Source of the DNA: Methanothrix sp.
Lineage (GTDB): Archaea; Halobacteriota; Methanosarcinia; Methanotrichales; Methanotrichaceae
Direction: 5' to 3'
Length of the DNA: 5,148 bases
Assembly (NCBI GenBank): GCA_028679775.1
Contig: JAJRAX010000217.1
Location: forward strand, 1 to 5,148
The position numbers were made by a program, and so were the translations under genes. This document shows, one piece after another, positions 1 to 5,148 of this stretch. The number at the start of each line of letters is the position of its first letter. Position 1 is the first letter of the stretch. The notes under the pieces were generated by a model. The model made no database searches. It saw only the letters and a program-made list of their open reading frames with translations, and was not told where the DNA came from.

Positions 1-119
1 AAAAAGAGAATCACCAACCCTACGATGGCATTGATTATGAAGTTCTTGATGGATCTTAATATCAATAATGCCCCAAATATTATGACTATCCCTAATAATA
101 GTAGCCCCGGATCGCTCAT
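1..119 (-). CDS. BofA-family small membrane protein, partial (C-terminus beyond window)
   Basis: The first 39 codons of a minus-strand gene are visible, and the frame is still open at base 1. The protein begins MSDPGLLLLG, followed by a very hydrophobic segment (about residues 5-21), a short basic/polar turn (RSIKN, residues 22-26) and then INAIVGLVILF (residues 29-39). The N-A-I-x-G-L-x-x-L-F pattern after a first helix is what I know from archaeal members of the BofA family (PF07441). These are roughly 80-100-residue integral membrane proteins named after the Bacillus inhibitor of pro-sigma-K processing; the archaeal role is unknown. The ATG at 119 was chosen because a TATA-like TTTTAATA (minus strand, 149-142) is centred about 26 bases upstream, which would give a leaderless message. 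An in-frame ATG at 137 would add six residues. There is no clear Shine-Dalgarno sequence for either start. The symporter gene stops 42 bp upstream, so cotranscription is also possible. The family call rests on about 39 residues. Confidence 0.6.
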   Translation of the reverse strand, partial: MSDPGLLLLGIVIIFGALLILRSIKNFIINAIVGLVILF

Positions 120-141
120 GATAGCACATTGGCTCATCGAC

Positions 142-149
142 TATTAAAA
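142..149 (-). promoter_or_regulatory. Putative TATA box for the BofA-family gene
   Basis: On the minus strand this reads TTTTAATA. Its centre is about 26-27 bases upstream of the ATG at 119, the spacing expected between an archaeal TATA box and the transcription start. Transcription would then begin at or next to the ATG and give a leaderless mRNA. This is inferred from motif and spacing alone. Confidence 0.35.
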
Positions 150-161
150 GGCTTTTCGACA

Positions 162-3100
162 TCACACAATGAGTGGCTCCATCTCGCTCTTCAAACGATG
201 CAGCTCTTTTGTGTCCAATGAGAGTGGATCGATATGAACCAGCATCACCGCACTCTTTAGGGCGATCTCATCTCTTTGGGACTGCACGAAACGGAGCACT
301 GTCTCATAGTTGCTCTGGGTGATGAGGTATCCCATTCCCTCCAGCAATATGAGAGGATAGCTGGCCCGATCCAGGAAATCGGAGATCATGCTGGAGAGCC
401 GGGGGAAGTTGCTTGGGTCCACCGTCCGGTATCCTGGCTCAGTCTTTTGCGTCAGCCATATTACAGTATCATCAGGAACATTGTACCGCTCCCTCAAAAT
501 TTCAGGATTATGCCGGCTCAAGCACAGGCCATCCATGCCATGGCTCACCAGATCACTATAAAGCTCAAGGCTATGCTGAGGCTTTTCCTCGGCGACAATG
601 TATGTAGTCCCAGGGATGAGAGAGATCTCGTAAGGGCTTCGCCCATAGCTCTTCATGAGCTCGGCCAGGATGACGTTGAGGTCGAAGGAGGGCTCATGCT
701 CCATGATAATCCTGGATAACCTTCTTATAGCCAAAAAGAAGCTTCTCTTGGTCAACACAAGATCTTTGCCGATATTTAGAGATGCGTCAGTCTGAAAAGC
801 ATTCTGCATATCAGGCTCGCAGCCGACAGCAGAATCGTCAGATACCGTTTTCTTGGCAACATCAAAGAACGCGCCAAGAGCTATGCTCTCATTGGCCTTT
901 ATAGCCACATCTCGCCTCACTTCGAGGCTCAGTTGAGAGAGCATAGTCTCAGAGAAGAGGCGGAATAGATAGGCTGAGAGGGGACCCAGGTTAAAAAGCA
1001 GCTCTTTACACTCATTTACGCGGGAGTGCATACTGGTATGGACATAATCCGGCCTCTCTGCCAGGACGAGATGGGTCTTATGCCCTAACAGTTCCATCTG
1101 ATAGACAAAGTCCAGGATCTCTCTATGCGGGATTCTTCCCTCGTTCTCAGTGACCAGCTGCTCGATGCTGTCTATCAGGACTATGCTCTTTTTGCTGGAC
1201 TCAACAAACGACTTGATGGTCATGAAGAGCAATGGCAGATTTCGCGGCGAGATGTAGCGATCGCTTCCTCTCTCCTCAGAGAGCTTGATGATGGGCGTCT
1301 CCTTAAATCCCCAGCGTCGCCTCACATCTTCAGGGGCAGAATGGGTGATGCACAGCCCCTCCACACCATGAGTGATCTGATCTGTAAAGACCTCATAAGC
1401 GATCTCCGGTACGACATAGATCTTTCCCTGCACCAAGTCGTAGGCAGGTAACGTCTCTATAGCTGCCTCCATCACCGGCTTGACGGACACCTGGTCATCC
1501 ACAATCATCTTGGTAGCTGAGGAGCCCACTGAGCCAGTCAGCGTCTTCTCAAACTGTACCCAGAGCTGACGGAGCTGTCCGGACTTGATGGCATCCCGGC
1601 TGGTTCCCATCCGTTTCAGGCAGTCATCGACCTGCTTTCTGGCTGGCCCATCCCCGATGTAGTGAGCTAGAGTAGCCTCCAGATCGGCAATTGTTCCCTG
1701 TCGCGTCGTCTGAGTCTCGCGCTCGACATCAGATCCGTTTTCATGATAGGCGTCCACGAAGCAGTTCGCAGATTTCACATCATCGAGACTTGGCTTGCTG
1801 ACCAATGAGACCAGGACATAAAGGCCACAGTTGACGAGAAGCGTCCAGAAGACTGAGTTGGTCCAGACATCCAGATCCAGACCCAAAAGATTAGTGGGCA
1901 TGAGGGCCTTTATGCCGAAGGGACCACTCTCGACGAGATCTCCGAGCCACACATGCCCCCTGGCCACCGTCGGAATGAGTGCCGTGTAACTCCAGAGCAG
2001 GAACCCGGATACCAGTCCGGCCATTGCCCCATTGCGGCTGCCCCTCTTCCAGTACAATCCTCCTAGAGCTGAAGGAGCCAGTTGGCTGGCGGCGAGAAAT
2101 GAGACCACTCCAATATCGGCCAGAGTCTTATAAGCTATTGCGAGAGAGAACAGGTATCCGAGAAATACAACCAGAAGAATGTTAAGCCTTCTAGTATTGA
2201 GGATGATCCCGGCCAGATTTCGCTCCTTATTTATATGACTTAAAATATATGGCATCTCCAGATCATTGAGAAGCATAGTGCCCACAGCCACAGATTCCAC
2301 TAGAATCATAGCTGTCGCAGCGGACGTCCCCCCAATGAACACAAAGAGCGAGAGCCAGTCCTGGCCCATGCTATGTGGAATAGTAATGATGAATGCGTCT
2401 TTTAAGCCTGCTGTATTGAGCAGCACTCCACCCCATGCAATAGCTGGAACAAATACGTTGATCAGCAATAGGTAAAGGGGAAAGAGCCACATGGCCTTTT
2501 TAAGATGCTTCTCATCGGAGTTCTCCACAACCAGGACGTGAAACTGCCTCGGCAGGAACAAGATGGCAAAGAATGAGACGAGAGTAAGGGAGAACCAGAG
2601 AGTTGGCTCTACATCCAAGAGGGTCTCATATGCCAGGTTTTCTGAGGCCAGATCGACCATCTGGCATAGGATGTTTCCATACCCGCCAAAGACCCCGTAT
2701 GCGACATAGAATCCCACGAAAAGAAACGCCACAATCTTAACCAGCGATTCAAAGGCTACCACGGCAACCAGGCCCTCGTGCCGTTCCATGGGATCGAGAT
2801 GGCGAGCCCCAAATATGGCTGCAAAGGCACCCAGGAGCGCGGCCACCACAAGCTTGCTCTCAACATCGAATCCGAAGAGCACAATCTCCGAGCCGCTCAA
2901 CGCTTCCAGTGACGTGGATATGGCAATGAGCTGCAGCGCCACGTAAGGCGTCACCATGATCATGCAGAGAGCTGCCACCACTGCACCAATGGCCCAGCTT
3001 CGCCCATATCGAAAGCTGATAAAGTCGCTGATAGAGGTGAGACGATGCTCTTTCGAGACCTGAATCATCTTCCTGATAACGATCCAGCCAACAGTCATGG

Positions 3101-3335
3101 CCAGGACGGGTCCCAGGTAGATTGGCAGAAACTCGAGCCCAGTAGATGCCGCCCGACCAATTGAGCCGTAGAATGTCCAGGCCGAGACATAGACACAGAG
3201 GGAGAGAGCATAAACATAGGGATTGGCGACTATGCTTTTACCACGTAGCTTCTGCCGGTCGGCAAACCTGGCAATGAGAAATAACAGCAGCAGGTAAAGT
3301 ACCATGACTGCGAGAGCTAGATGAGGTCCAATCAC
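162..3335 (-). CDS. Symporter-type membrane sensor: SLC5/SSS transporter domain, STAC-like linker, two DUF835 domains
   Basis: The 1057-residue protein probably senses and/or imports a solute at the cytoplasmic membrane. Residues 1-515 form a sodium/solute symporter (SSS, SLC5) domain with about 13 hydrophobic helices. It carries the CbrA-type signatures AWTFYGSIG (52-60) and FLPIYLGP (69-76), and GGTSAAT (335-341), the helix that supplies Ser/Thr ligands of the Na2 site in PutP/vSGLT relatives. Residues about 516-585 (ANCFVDAY, then ADLEATLAHYIG) resemble STAC, the domain that joins SLC5 transporters to signalling modules. Two DUF835 (PF05763) copies follow, at about 637-785 and 908-1055. 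They share G-x-x-Y-[VI]-V, HG-x-[DE]-GLC, a PE-x-x-R-x-R stretch and a hydrophobic strand ending in an acid (D722, E999). No histidine kinase or response regulator domain is present. The start is GTG: it overlaps the upstream stop as GTGA and has AGGGGGAG six bases before it. The ligand is unknown; the DUF835 role (protein interaction or nucleotide-related) is not established. Confidence 0.93.
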   Translation of the reverse strand: MIGPHLALAVMVLYLLLLFLIARFADRQKLRGKSIVANPYVYALSLCVYVSAWTFYGSIGRAASTGLEFLPIYLGPVLAMTVGWIVIRKMIQVSKEHRLTSISDFISFRYGRSWAIGAVVAALCMIMVTPYVALQLIAISTSLEALSGSEIVLFGFDVESKLVVAALLGAFAAIFGARHLDPMERHEGLVAVVAFESLVKIVAFLFVGFYVAYGVFGGYGNILCQMVDLASENLAYETLLDVEPTLWFSLTLVSFFAILFLPRQFHVLVVENSDEKHLKKAMWLFPLYLLLINVFVPAIAWGGVLLNTAGLKDAFIITIPHSMGQDWLSLFVFIGGTSAATAMILVESVAVGTMLLNDLEMPYILSHINKERNLAGIILNTRRLNILLVVFLGYLFSLAIAYKTLADIGVVSFLAASQLAPSALGGLYWKRGSRNGAMAGLVSGFLLWSYTALIPTVARGHVWLGDLVESGPFGIKALMPTNLLGLDLDVWTNSVFWTLLVNCGLYVLVSLVSKPSLDDVKSANCFVDAYHENGSDVERETQTTRQGTIADLEATLAHYIGDGPARKQVDDCLKRMGTSRDAIKSGQLRQLWVQFEKTLTGSVGSSATKMIVDDQVSVKPVMEAAIETLPAYDLVQGKIYVVPEIAYEVFTDQITHGVEGLCITHSAPEDVRRRWGFKETPIIKLSEERGSDRYISPRNLPLLFMTIKSFVESSKKSIVLIDSIEQLVTENEGRIPHREILDFVYQMELLGHKTHLVLAERPDYVHTSMHSRVNECKELLFNLGPLSAYLFRLFSETMLSQLSLEVRRDVAIKANESIALGAFFDVAKKTVSDDSAVGCEPDMQNAFQTDASLNIGKDLVLTKRSFFLAIRRLSRIIMEHEPSFDLNVILAELMKSYGRSPYEISLIPGTTYIVAEEKPQHSLELYSDLVSHGMDGLCLSRHNPEILRERYNVPDDTVIWLTQKTEPGYRTVDPSNFPRLSSMISDFLDRASYPLILLEGMGYLITQSNYETVLRFVQSQRDEIALKSAVMLVHIDPLSLDTKELHRLKSEMEPLIV

Positions 3336-3541
3336 TCAATGCTCCCCCTATCGAAGAGATACAGGGCGAAGATGAAGACAAGCCAGATTGAGGAGATATA
3401 GATCAGTATGGCCGGCATGCCCATCCAGGTATAGCCCTCTGCCAGCGTGATCAGTGGCCAGTTGAGCAGCACCCAACCTGAGACGAAGAGAAATATCCAG
3501 AATTCTTTCTGGCCTATAAGGTCCCTTAAGGATAGCATCAT
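3332..3541 (-). CDS. Small two-helix membrane protein, symporter partner
   Basis: This 69-residue protein has a short charged N-terminus (SLRDLIGQKEF), two hydrophobic helices at about 14-34 and 43-62, and an acidic end (DRGSIE). It is first in the operon and its TGA overlaps the GTG of the symporter-sensor by 4 bp (GTGA), a hallmark of translational coupling. Small hydrophobic proteins commonly precede SSS transporters (for example DUF4212 or DUF3311 proteins). In Pseudomonas a short ORF, cbrX, overlaps cbrA, as I recall. A role as accessory subunit, chaperone or translation leader for the big protein is inferred from this context; I cannot assign a Pfam family with confidence. Two adjacent ATG codons (3541 and 3538) could serve as start. 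The first is chosen as the longest, and neither has a strong Shine-Dalgarno sequence (GGGT about 10 bases upstream is weak). Confidence 0.85.
   Translation of the reverse strand: MMLSLRDLIGQKEFWIFLFVSGWVLLNWPLITLAEGYTWMGMPAILIYISSIWLVFIFALYLFDRGSIE
3342..3349 (-). promoter_or_regulatory. Strong Shine-Dalgarno site inside the small-protein gene, for the symporter-sensor
   Basis: On the minus strand this reads AGGGGGAG and ends six bases before the GTG at 3335. It lies within the last codons of the upstream 69-residue gene. It settles the choice of the GTG start and supports coupled translation, with ribosomes terminating at the TGA within reach of the next start. Confidence 0.7.
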
Positions 3542-3568
3542 GGTTTTAGACCCGATTGAACAGTTGGC

Positions 3569-3602
3569 CTTTGCAGATCTTTGCAGATAGATCTTTGCAG
3601 AT
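3569..3602. repeat. Three direct repeats CTTTGCAGAT in the divergent promoter region
   Basis: Exact copies of CTTTGCAGAT occur at 3569-3578, 3579-3588 and 3593-3602. The second and third belong to a perfect 14-bp tandem unit, AGATCTTTGCAGAT (3575-3588 and 3589-3602). Each unit contains a small inverted repeat, ATCT-TTGC-AGAT. The array lies between the divergent starts of the membrane-sensor operon and aspS, about 28 bp before the small-protein ATG and about 55 bp before the aspS TATA-like box. Direct repeats of one to one-and-a-half helical turns in this place suggest a regulator-binding site for the leftward operon. Simple replication slippage would leave the same pattern. Confidence 0.8.
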
Positions 3603-3617
3603 GTATCTACCAGTTCT

Positions 3618-3626
3618 CTTATTAGA
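3618..3626 (-). promoter_or_regulatory. Candidate TATA-like element for the membrane-sensor operon
   Basis: On the minus strand this reads TCTAATAAG within an AT-rich stretch. Initiation about 25 bases downstream (near 3595) would leave a leader of roughly 50 bases and put the CTTTGCAGAT repeats at and just after the start site, a usual place for archaeal repressor binding. The match to a TATA consensus is poor and other AT-rich positions (3630-3645) are possible. Confidence 0.25.
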
Positions 3627-3657
3627 CTTTATCTTTGATTTTTGATATCCAGACGCC

Positions 3658-3666
3658 TTTTATATC
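3658..3666 (+). promoter_or_regulatory. Putative TATA box for aspS
   Basis: The sequence TTTTATATC is a good archaeal TATA element. Initiation about 25-27 bases downstream falls near 3687-3690, giving a leader of only about 7-10 bases before the TTG start. A GTGA at 3687-3690, six bases before the TTG, could act as a minimal Shine-Dalgarno if it is included in the transcript. Confidence 0.55.
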
Positions 3667-3696
3667 AGGAATTCATTGTCGCATCCGTGAGATGAC

Positions 3697-5001
3697 TTGA
3701 TCCTCAGAACTCATTATTCAGGCGATATTAACGCGGAAATGGACGGAAAAGAGGTTACCCTAGCCGGGTTTGCCCATGAGACGCGCGACCTTGGTGGCAT
3801 TGCCTTCCTGGTACTACGAGACAGAAAAGGCCTGGCTCAGGTGACTTTAGTCAAGAAGCTTCTTGGAAAAGAGGTCTTCAAGATGGCACGCACTATCAGC
3901 CGGGAGAGCGTGGTATTGGTGCGCGGCAACGTCAAAGCAGAGCCGAAAGCTCCTCGCGGATACGAAATACTCCCAAGCGAGATCCGGGTGATAAATGCCG
4001 CCCAGGTGCCGCTGCCCCTCGACCCCACAGAGAAAGTGGAGTGCGAACTGGACACCCGACTTGATGCCAGGTTCATGGATATCAGGAGACCATCGGTTCT
4101 GGCCGCCTTCGAGATCGAAAGTTCCGTTTTAAAGAGCTTAAGGGATTACTTCTATCAAAAGGGGGTAACCGAGGTCTTCACGCCCAAGATCGTGGCTGCG
4201 GCAACTGAGGGTGGAACGGATCTCTTCCCAATCAGCTACTTCGAGAAAGAGGCGTTTCTCAACCAGAGCCCCCAGCTTTATAAGCAGATGCTCATGGGGG
4301 CAGGGATGGACCGGGTCTTTGAGATCGGCCCCATATTCCGGGCGGAAGAGCACGACACACGCCGCCATCTCAATGAGGCCATATCCATCGATCTTGAGGT
4401 AAGTTTTGCCGATGATAAGGCTGTCATGGAGCTCCTGGAAGAGGCTGTGGTCGGAGCCTACCGGTATGTATCAGAGAACTGCCGCTACCAGTTGGAGGTT
4501 CTCGGTCTGAATCTGGCCGTCCCCAAGCTTCCCTTCAGGAGGATCACCTACACCGAGGCCCTCGATCTCGCATCTGAGAAGGTCGGGGTCAAGATGCAAT
4601 GGGGGGACGATCTCGACACGGAGACTGAGAGGTTTCTTGGCGAGAGCATTGGTGAGCACTACTTCCTCACCGACTGGCCATCATCAATCAAGCCATACTA
4701 TACACTGCCTTATGAGGACCGACCGGATGTCTGCAGGGGATTCGACCTCATGCATCCGCGCATGGAGCTGGCCTCCGGGGCACAGAGGGTACATGGCTAT
4801 GATCAACTCGTAGGGCGCATAAAAGAGAAAGGTTTGGACCCGGACGGCTTCGAGTTCTACCTGAAGGCGTTCCGCTACGGCATGCCGCCTCATGCCGGTT
4901 GGGGCTTGGGGCTGTCAAGGCTCGTCATGACTATGCTCAATCTTGAGAATATTCGCGACGCTGTGCTGTTCCCACGAGACAGAAGACGACTGGTACCCTA
5001 G
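3697..5001 (+). CDS. aspS: Aspartate--tRNA(Asp/Asn) ligase, archaeal type, probably non-discriminating
   Basis: This cytoplasmic class IIb enzyme charges tRNA with aspartate using ATP. Its 434 residues match the archaeal family length. An N-terminal OB-fold anticodon-binding domain (about 1-105; RTHYS at 4-8, DLGGI at 31-35) precedes the catalytic core. Visible motifs are motif 1 ending in TPKI (Pro163), TEGGTDLF (170-177), QSPQLYKQ (190-197), motif 2 FRAEE (214-218) with RHLNE (223-227), R-x-H at 364-366, and motif 3 GWGLGLSR (401-408), ending with FPRDRRRL. His27 and Pro86 align with positions where discriminating enzymes such as Thermococcus have Trp26 and Lys85; His/Pro at these sites goes with non-discriminating enzymes that also make Asp-tRNA(Asn) for GatCAB amidation. 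The start is TTG: an in-frame TGA lies at 3688 and the next Met (residue 15) would cut into the OB fold. Motif 3 has Ser407 where Glu or Asp is usual. It is transcribed divergently from the sensor operon. Confidence 0.97.
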   Translation: MILRTHYSGDINAEMDGKEVTLAGFAHETRDLGGIAFLVLRDRKGLAQVTLVKKLLGKEVFKMARTISRESVVLVRGNVKAEPKAPRGYEILPSEIRVINAAQVPLPLDPTEKVECELDTRLDARFMDIRRPSVLAAFEIESSVLKSLRDYFYQKGVTEVFTPKIVAAATEGGTDLFPISYFEKEAFLNQSPQLYKQMLMGAGMDRVFEIGPIFRAEEHDTRRHLNEAISIDLEVSFADDKAVMELLEEAVVGAYRYVSENCRYQLEVLGLNLAVPKLPFRRITYTEALDLASEKVGVKMQWGDDLDTETERFLGESIGEHYFLTDWPSSIKPYYTLPYEDRPDVCRGFDLMHPRMELASGAQRVHGYDQLVGRIKEKGLDPDGFEFYLKAFRYGMPPHAGWGLGLSRLVMTMLNLENIRDAVLFPRDRRRLVP

Positions 5002-5011
5002 ATGCACAAGC

Positions 5012-5042
5012 TGTCTTTTTAGACAAATTTTTCCTATTTTTT
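5012..5042 (+). terminator. aspS terminator: short hairpin and three T-runs
   Basis: Ten bases after the stop codon a 5-bp stem (TGTCT 5012-5016, AGACA 5021-5025, loop TTTT) is followed by T-runs at 5028-5032 and 5037-5042; the loop lies in a further T5 run (5016-5020). Serial T-tracts just after a stop are the usual archaeal termination signal. Confidence 0.65.
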
Positions 5043-5062
5043 ATAGAAAAGCAGGCAGAAGA

Positions 5063-5084
5063 CCCGCTCCCTTCAGGGGGCGGG
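5063..5084 (+). other. GC-rich hairpin resembling an IS200/IS605-type right end or omega-RNA hairpin
   Basis: A 9-bp stem (CCCGCTCCC 5063-5071 with GGGGGCGGG 5076-5084, one G-T wobble) closes a TTCA loop. It is preceded by GAAGA and followed by ATGAATGCC. A GAAG-type lead, a GC-rich stem with a CCCTT(T/C)AGGG tip and a short flank are how I remember the right-end hairpins of TnpB-encoding IS200/IS605 and IS1341 elements, which also form the 3' part of the omega RNA. No tnpB or tnpA reading frame is visible upstream (that space is aspS), so it would be a solo remnant or a MITE-like end. The alternative is an ordinary transcription-blocking hairpin behind the T-run terminator; no T-run follows it. 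Confidence 0.45.
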
Positions 5085-5134
5085 ATGAATGCCGTACCTA
5101 ATGCTATCGAACTTGAATCGAAATAGATATCTAG

Positions 5135-5148
5135 TTATGGGTCCATAA
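5135..5148. repeat. Small inverted repeat at the right edge
   Basis: TTATGG (5135-5140) and CCATAA (5143-5148) form a 6-bp inverted repeat with a 2-base centre. It lies just after a 10-bp palindrome, TAGATATCTA (5124-5133). It could be an operator of a gene beyond the window, or chance in AT-rich DNA. No gene is visible between 5085 and the edge. Confidence 0.3.

Noticed and set aside
146..156. The palindrome AAAAGGCTTTT after the sensor stop codon as a terminator hairpin
   Set aside because: With a single-base centre it cannot form a real hairpin, and it overlaps a better TATA-like candidate; termination of the sensor operon there remains unproven.
276..719. Plus-strand open frame of 147 codons opposite the sensor gene, plus smaller ones at 413-607, 1125-1451, 1979-2185 and 2266-2475
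   Set aside because: They are antisense to well-supported domains of the symporter-sensor and show no recognisable family features.
162..1100. A histidine kinase or HATPase module at the C-terminus of the sensor, as expected for a CbrA homologue
   Set aside because: No H-box, N-box or G-box pattern is visible; the region reads as DUF835 twice with linkers.
3569..3602. The three short repeats as a CRISPR array
   Set aside because: The repeats are 10 bp with spacings of 0 and 4 bp, far from CRISPR repeat and spacer lengths.
3837..4893. Several 62-79-codon open frames on both strands within aspS
   Set aside because: They are shadows of aspS, whose class II motifs are intact throughout its frame.
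5002..5121. An open plus-strand frame running through the post-aspS region and the hairpin, ending at the TAG at 5121-5126
   Set aside because: It has no supported start or ribosome site after aspS, crosses T-run terminators and matches no family I know; at most it is a fragment of a former element.

Overview
The window looks archaeal, most likely a euryarchaeal methanogen of the Methanothrix/Methanosarcinales type, though species cannot be named from sequence alone. The evidence is an archaeal-type aspartyl-tRNA synthetase of 434 residues that starts N-terminally with an RTHYS motif, two DUF835 domains (a mainly archaeal family), TATA-box-like elements in place of bacterial -35/-10 boxes, and T-run terminators. 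Base composition is moderate, with AT-rich intergenic stretches.

The layout is two divergent units around a 155-bp intergenic region (3542-3696). Leftward (minus strand) runs a two-gene operon. First is a 69-residue, two-helix membrane protein (3332-3541). It overlaps by 4 bp (GTGA) a 1057-residue protein (162-3335) made of a sodium/solute symporter (SLC5/SSS) domain, a STAC-like linker and two DUF835 domains. This resembles the bacterial CbrA sensor-transporters, with the histidine kinase replaced by tandem DUF835 modules. Beyond it, still on the minus strand, the start of a BofA-family small membrane protein runs off the left edge (1-119), probably from its own leaderless promoter.

Rightward (plus strand) runs aspS (3697-5001), starting at TTG. 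Its anticodon-domain residues His27 and Pro86 fit a non-discriminating enzyme that charges both tRNA(Asp) and tRNA(Asn). It is followed by T-run terminators and then by a strong GC-rich hairpin (5063-5084) that resembles the right-end/omega-RNA hairpin of IS200/IS605-IS1341 (TnpB) elements, although no tnpB is present. The last ~60 bases hold no gene that I can support.

The most interesting points are the transporter-STAC-DUF835x2 architecture with its translationally coupled small partner, and the three CTTTGCAGAT direct repeats between the divergent promoters, which could be a regulator-binding site. aspS is housekeeping and has no evident functional link to the sensor operon.
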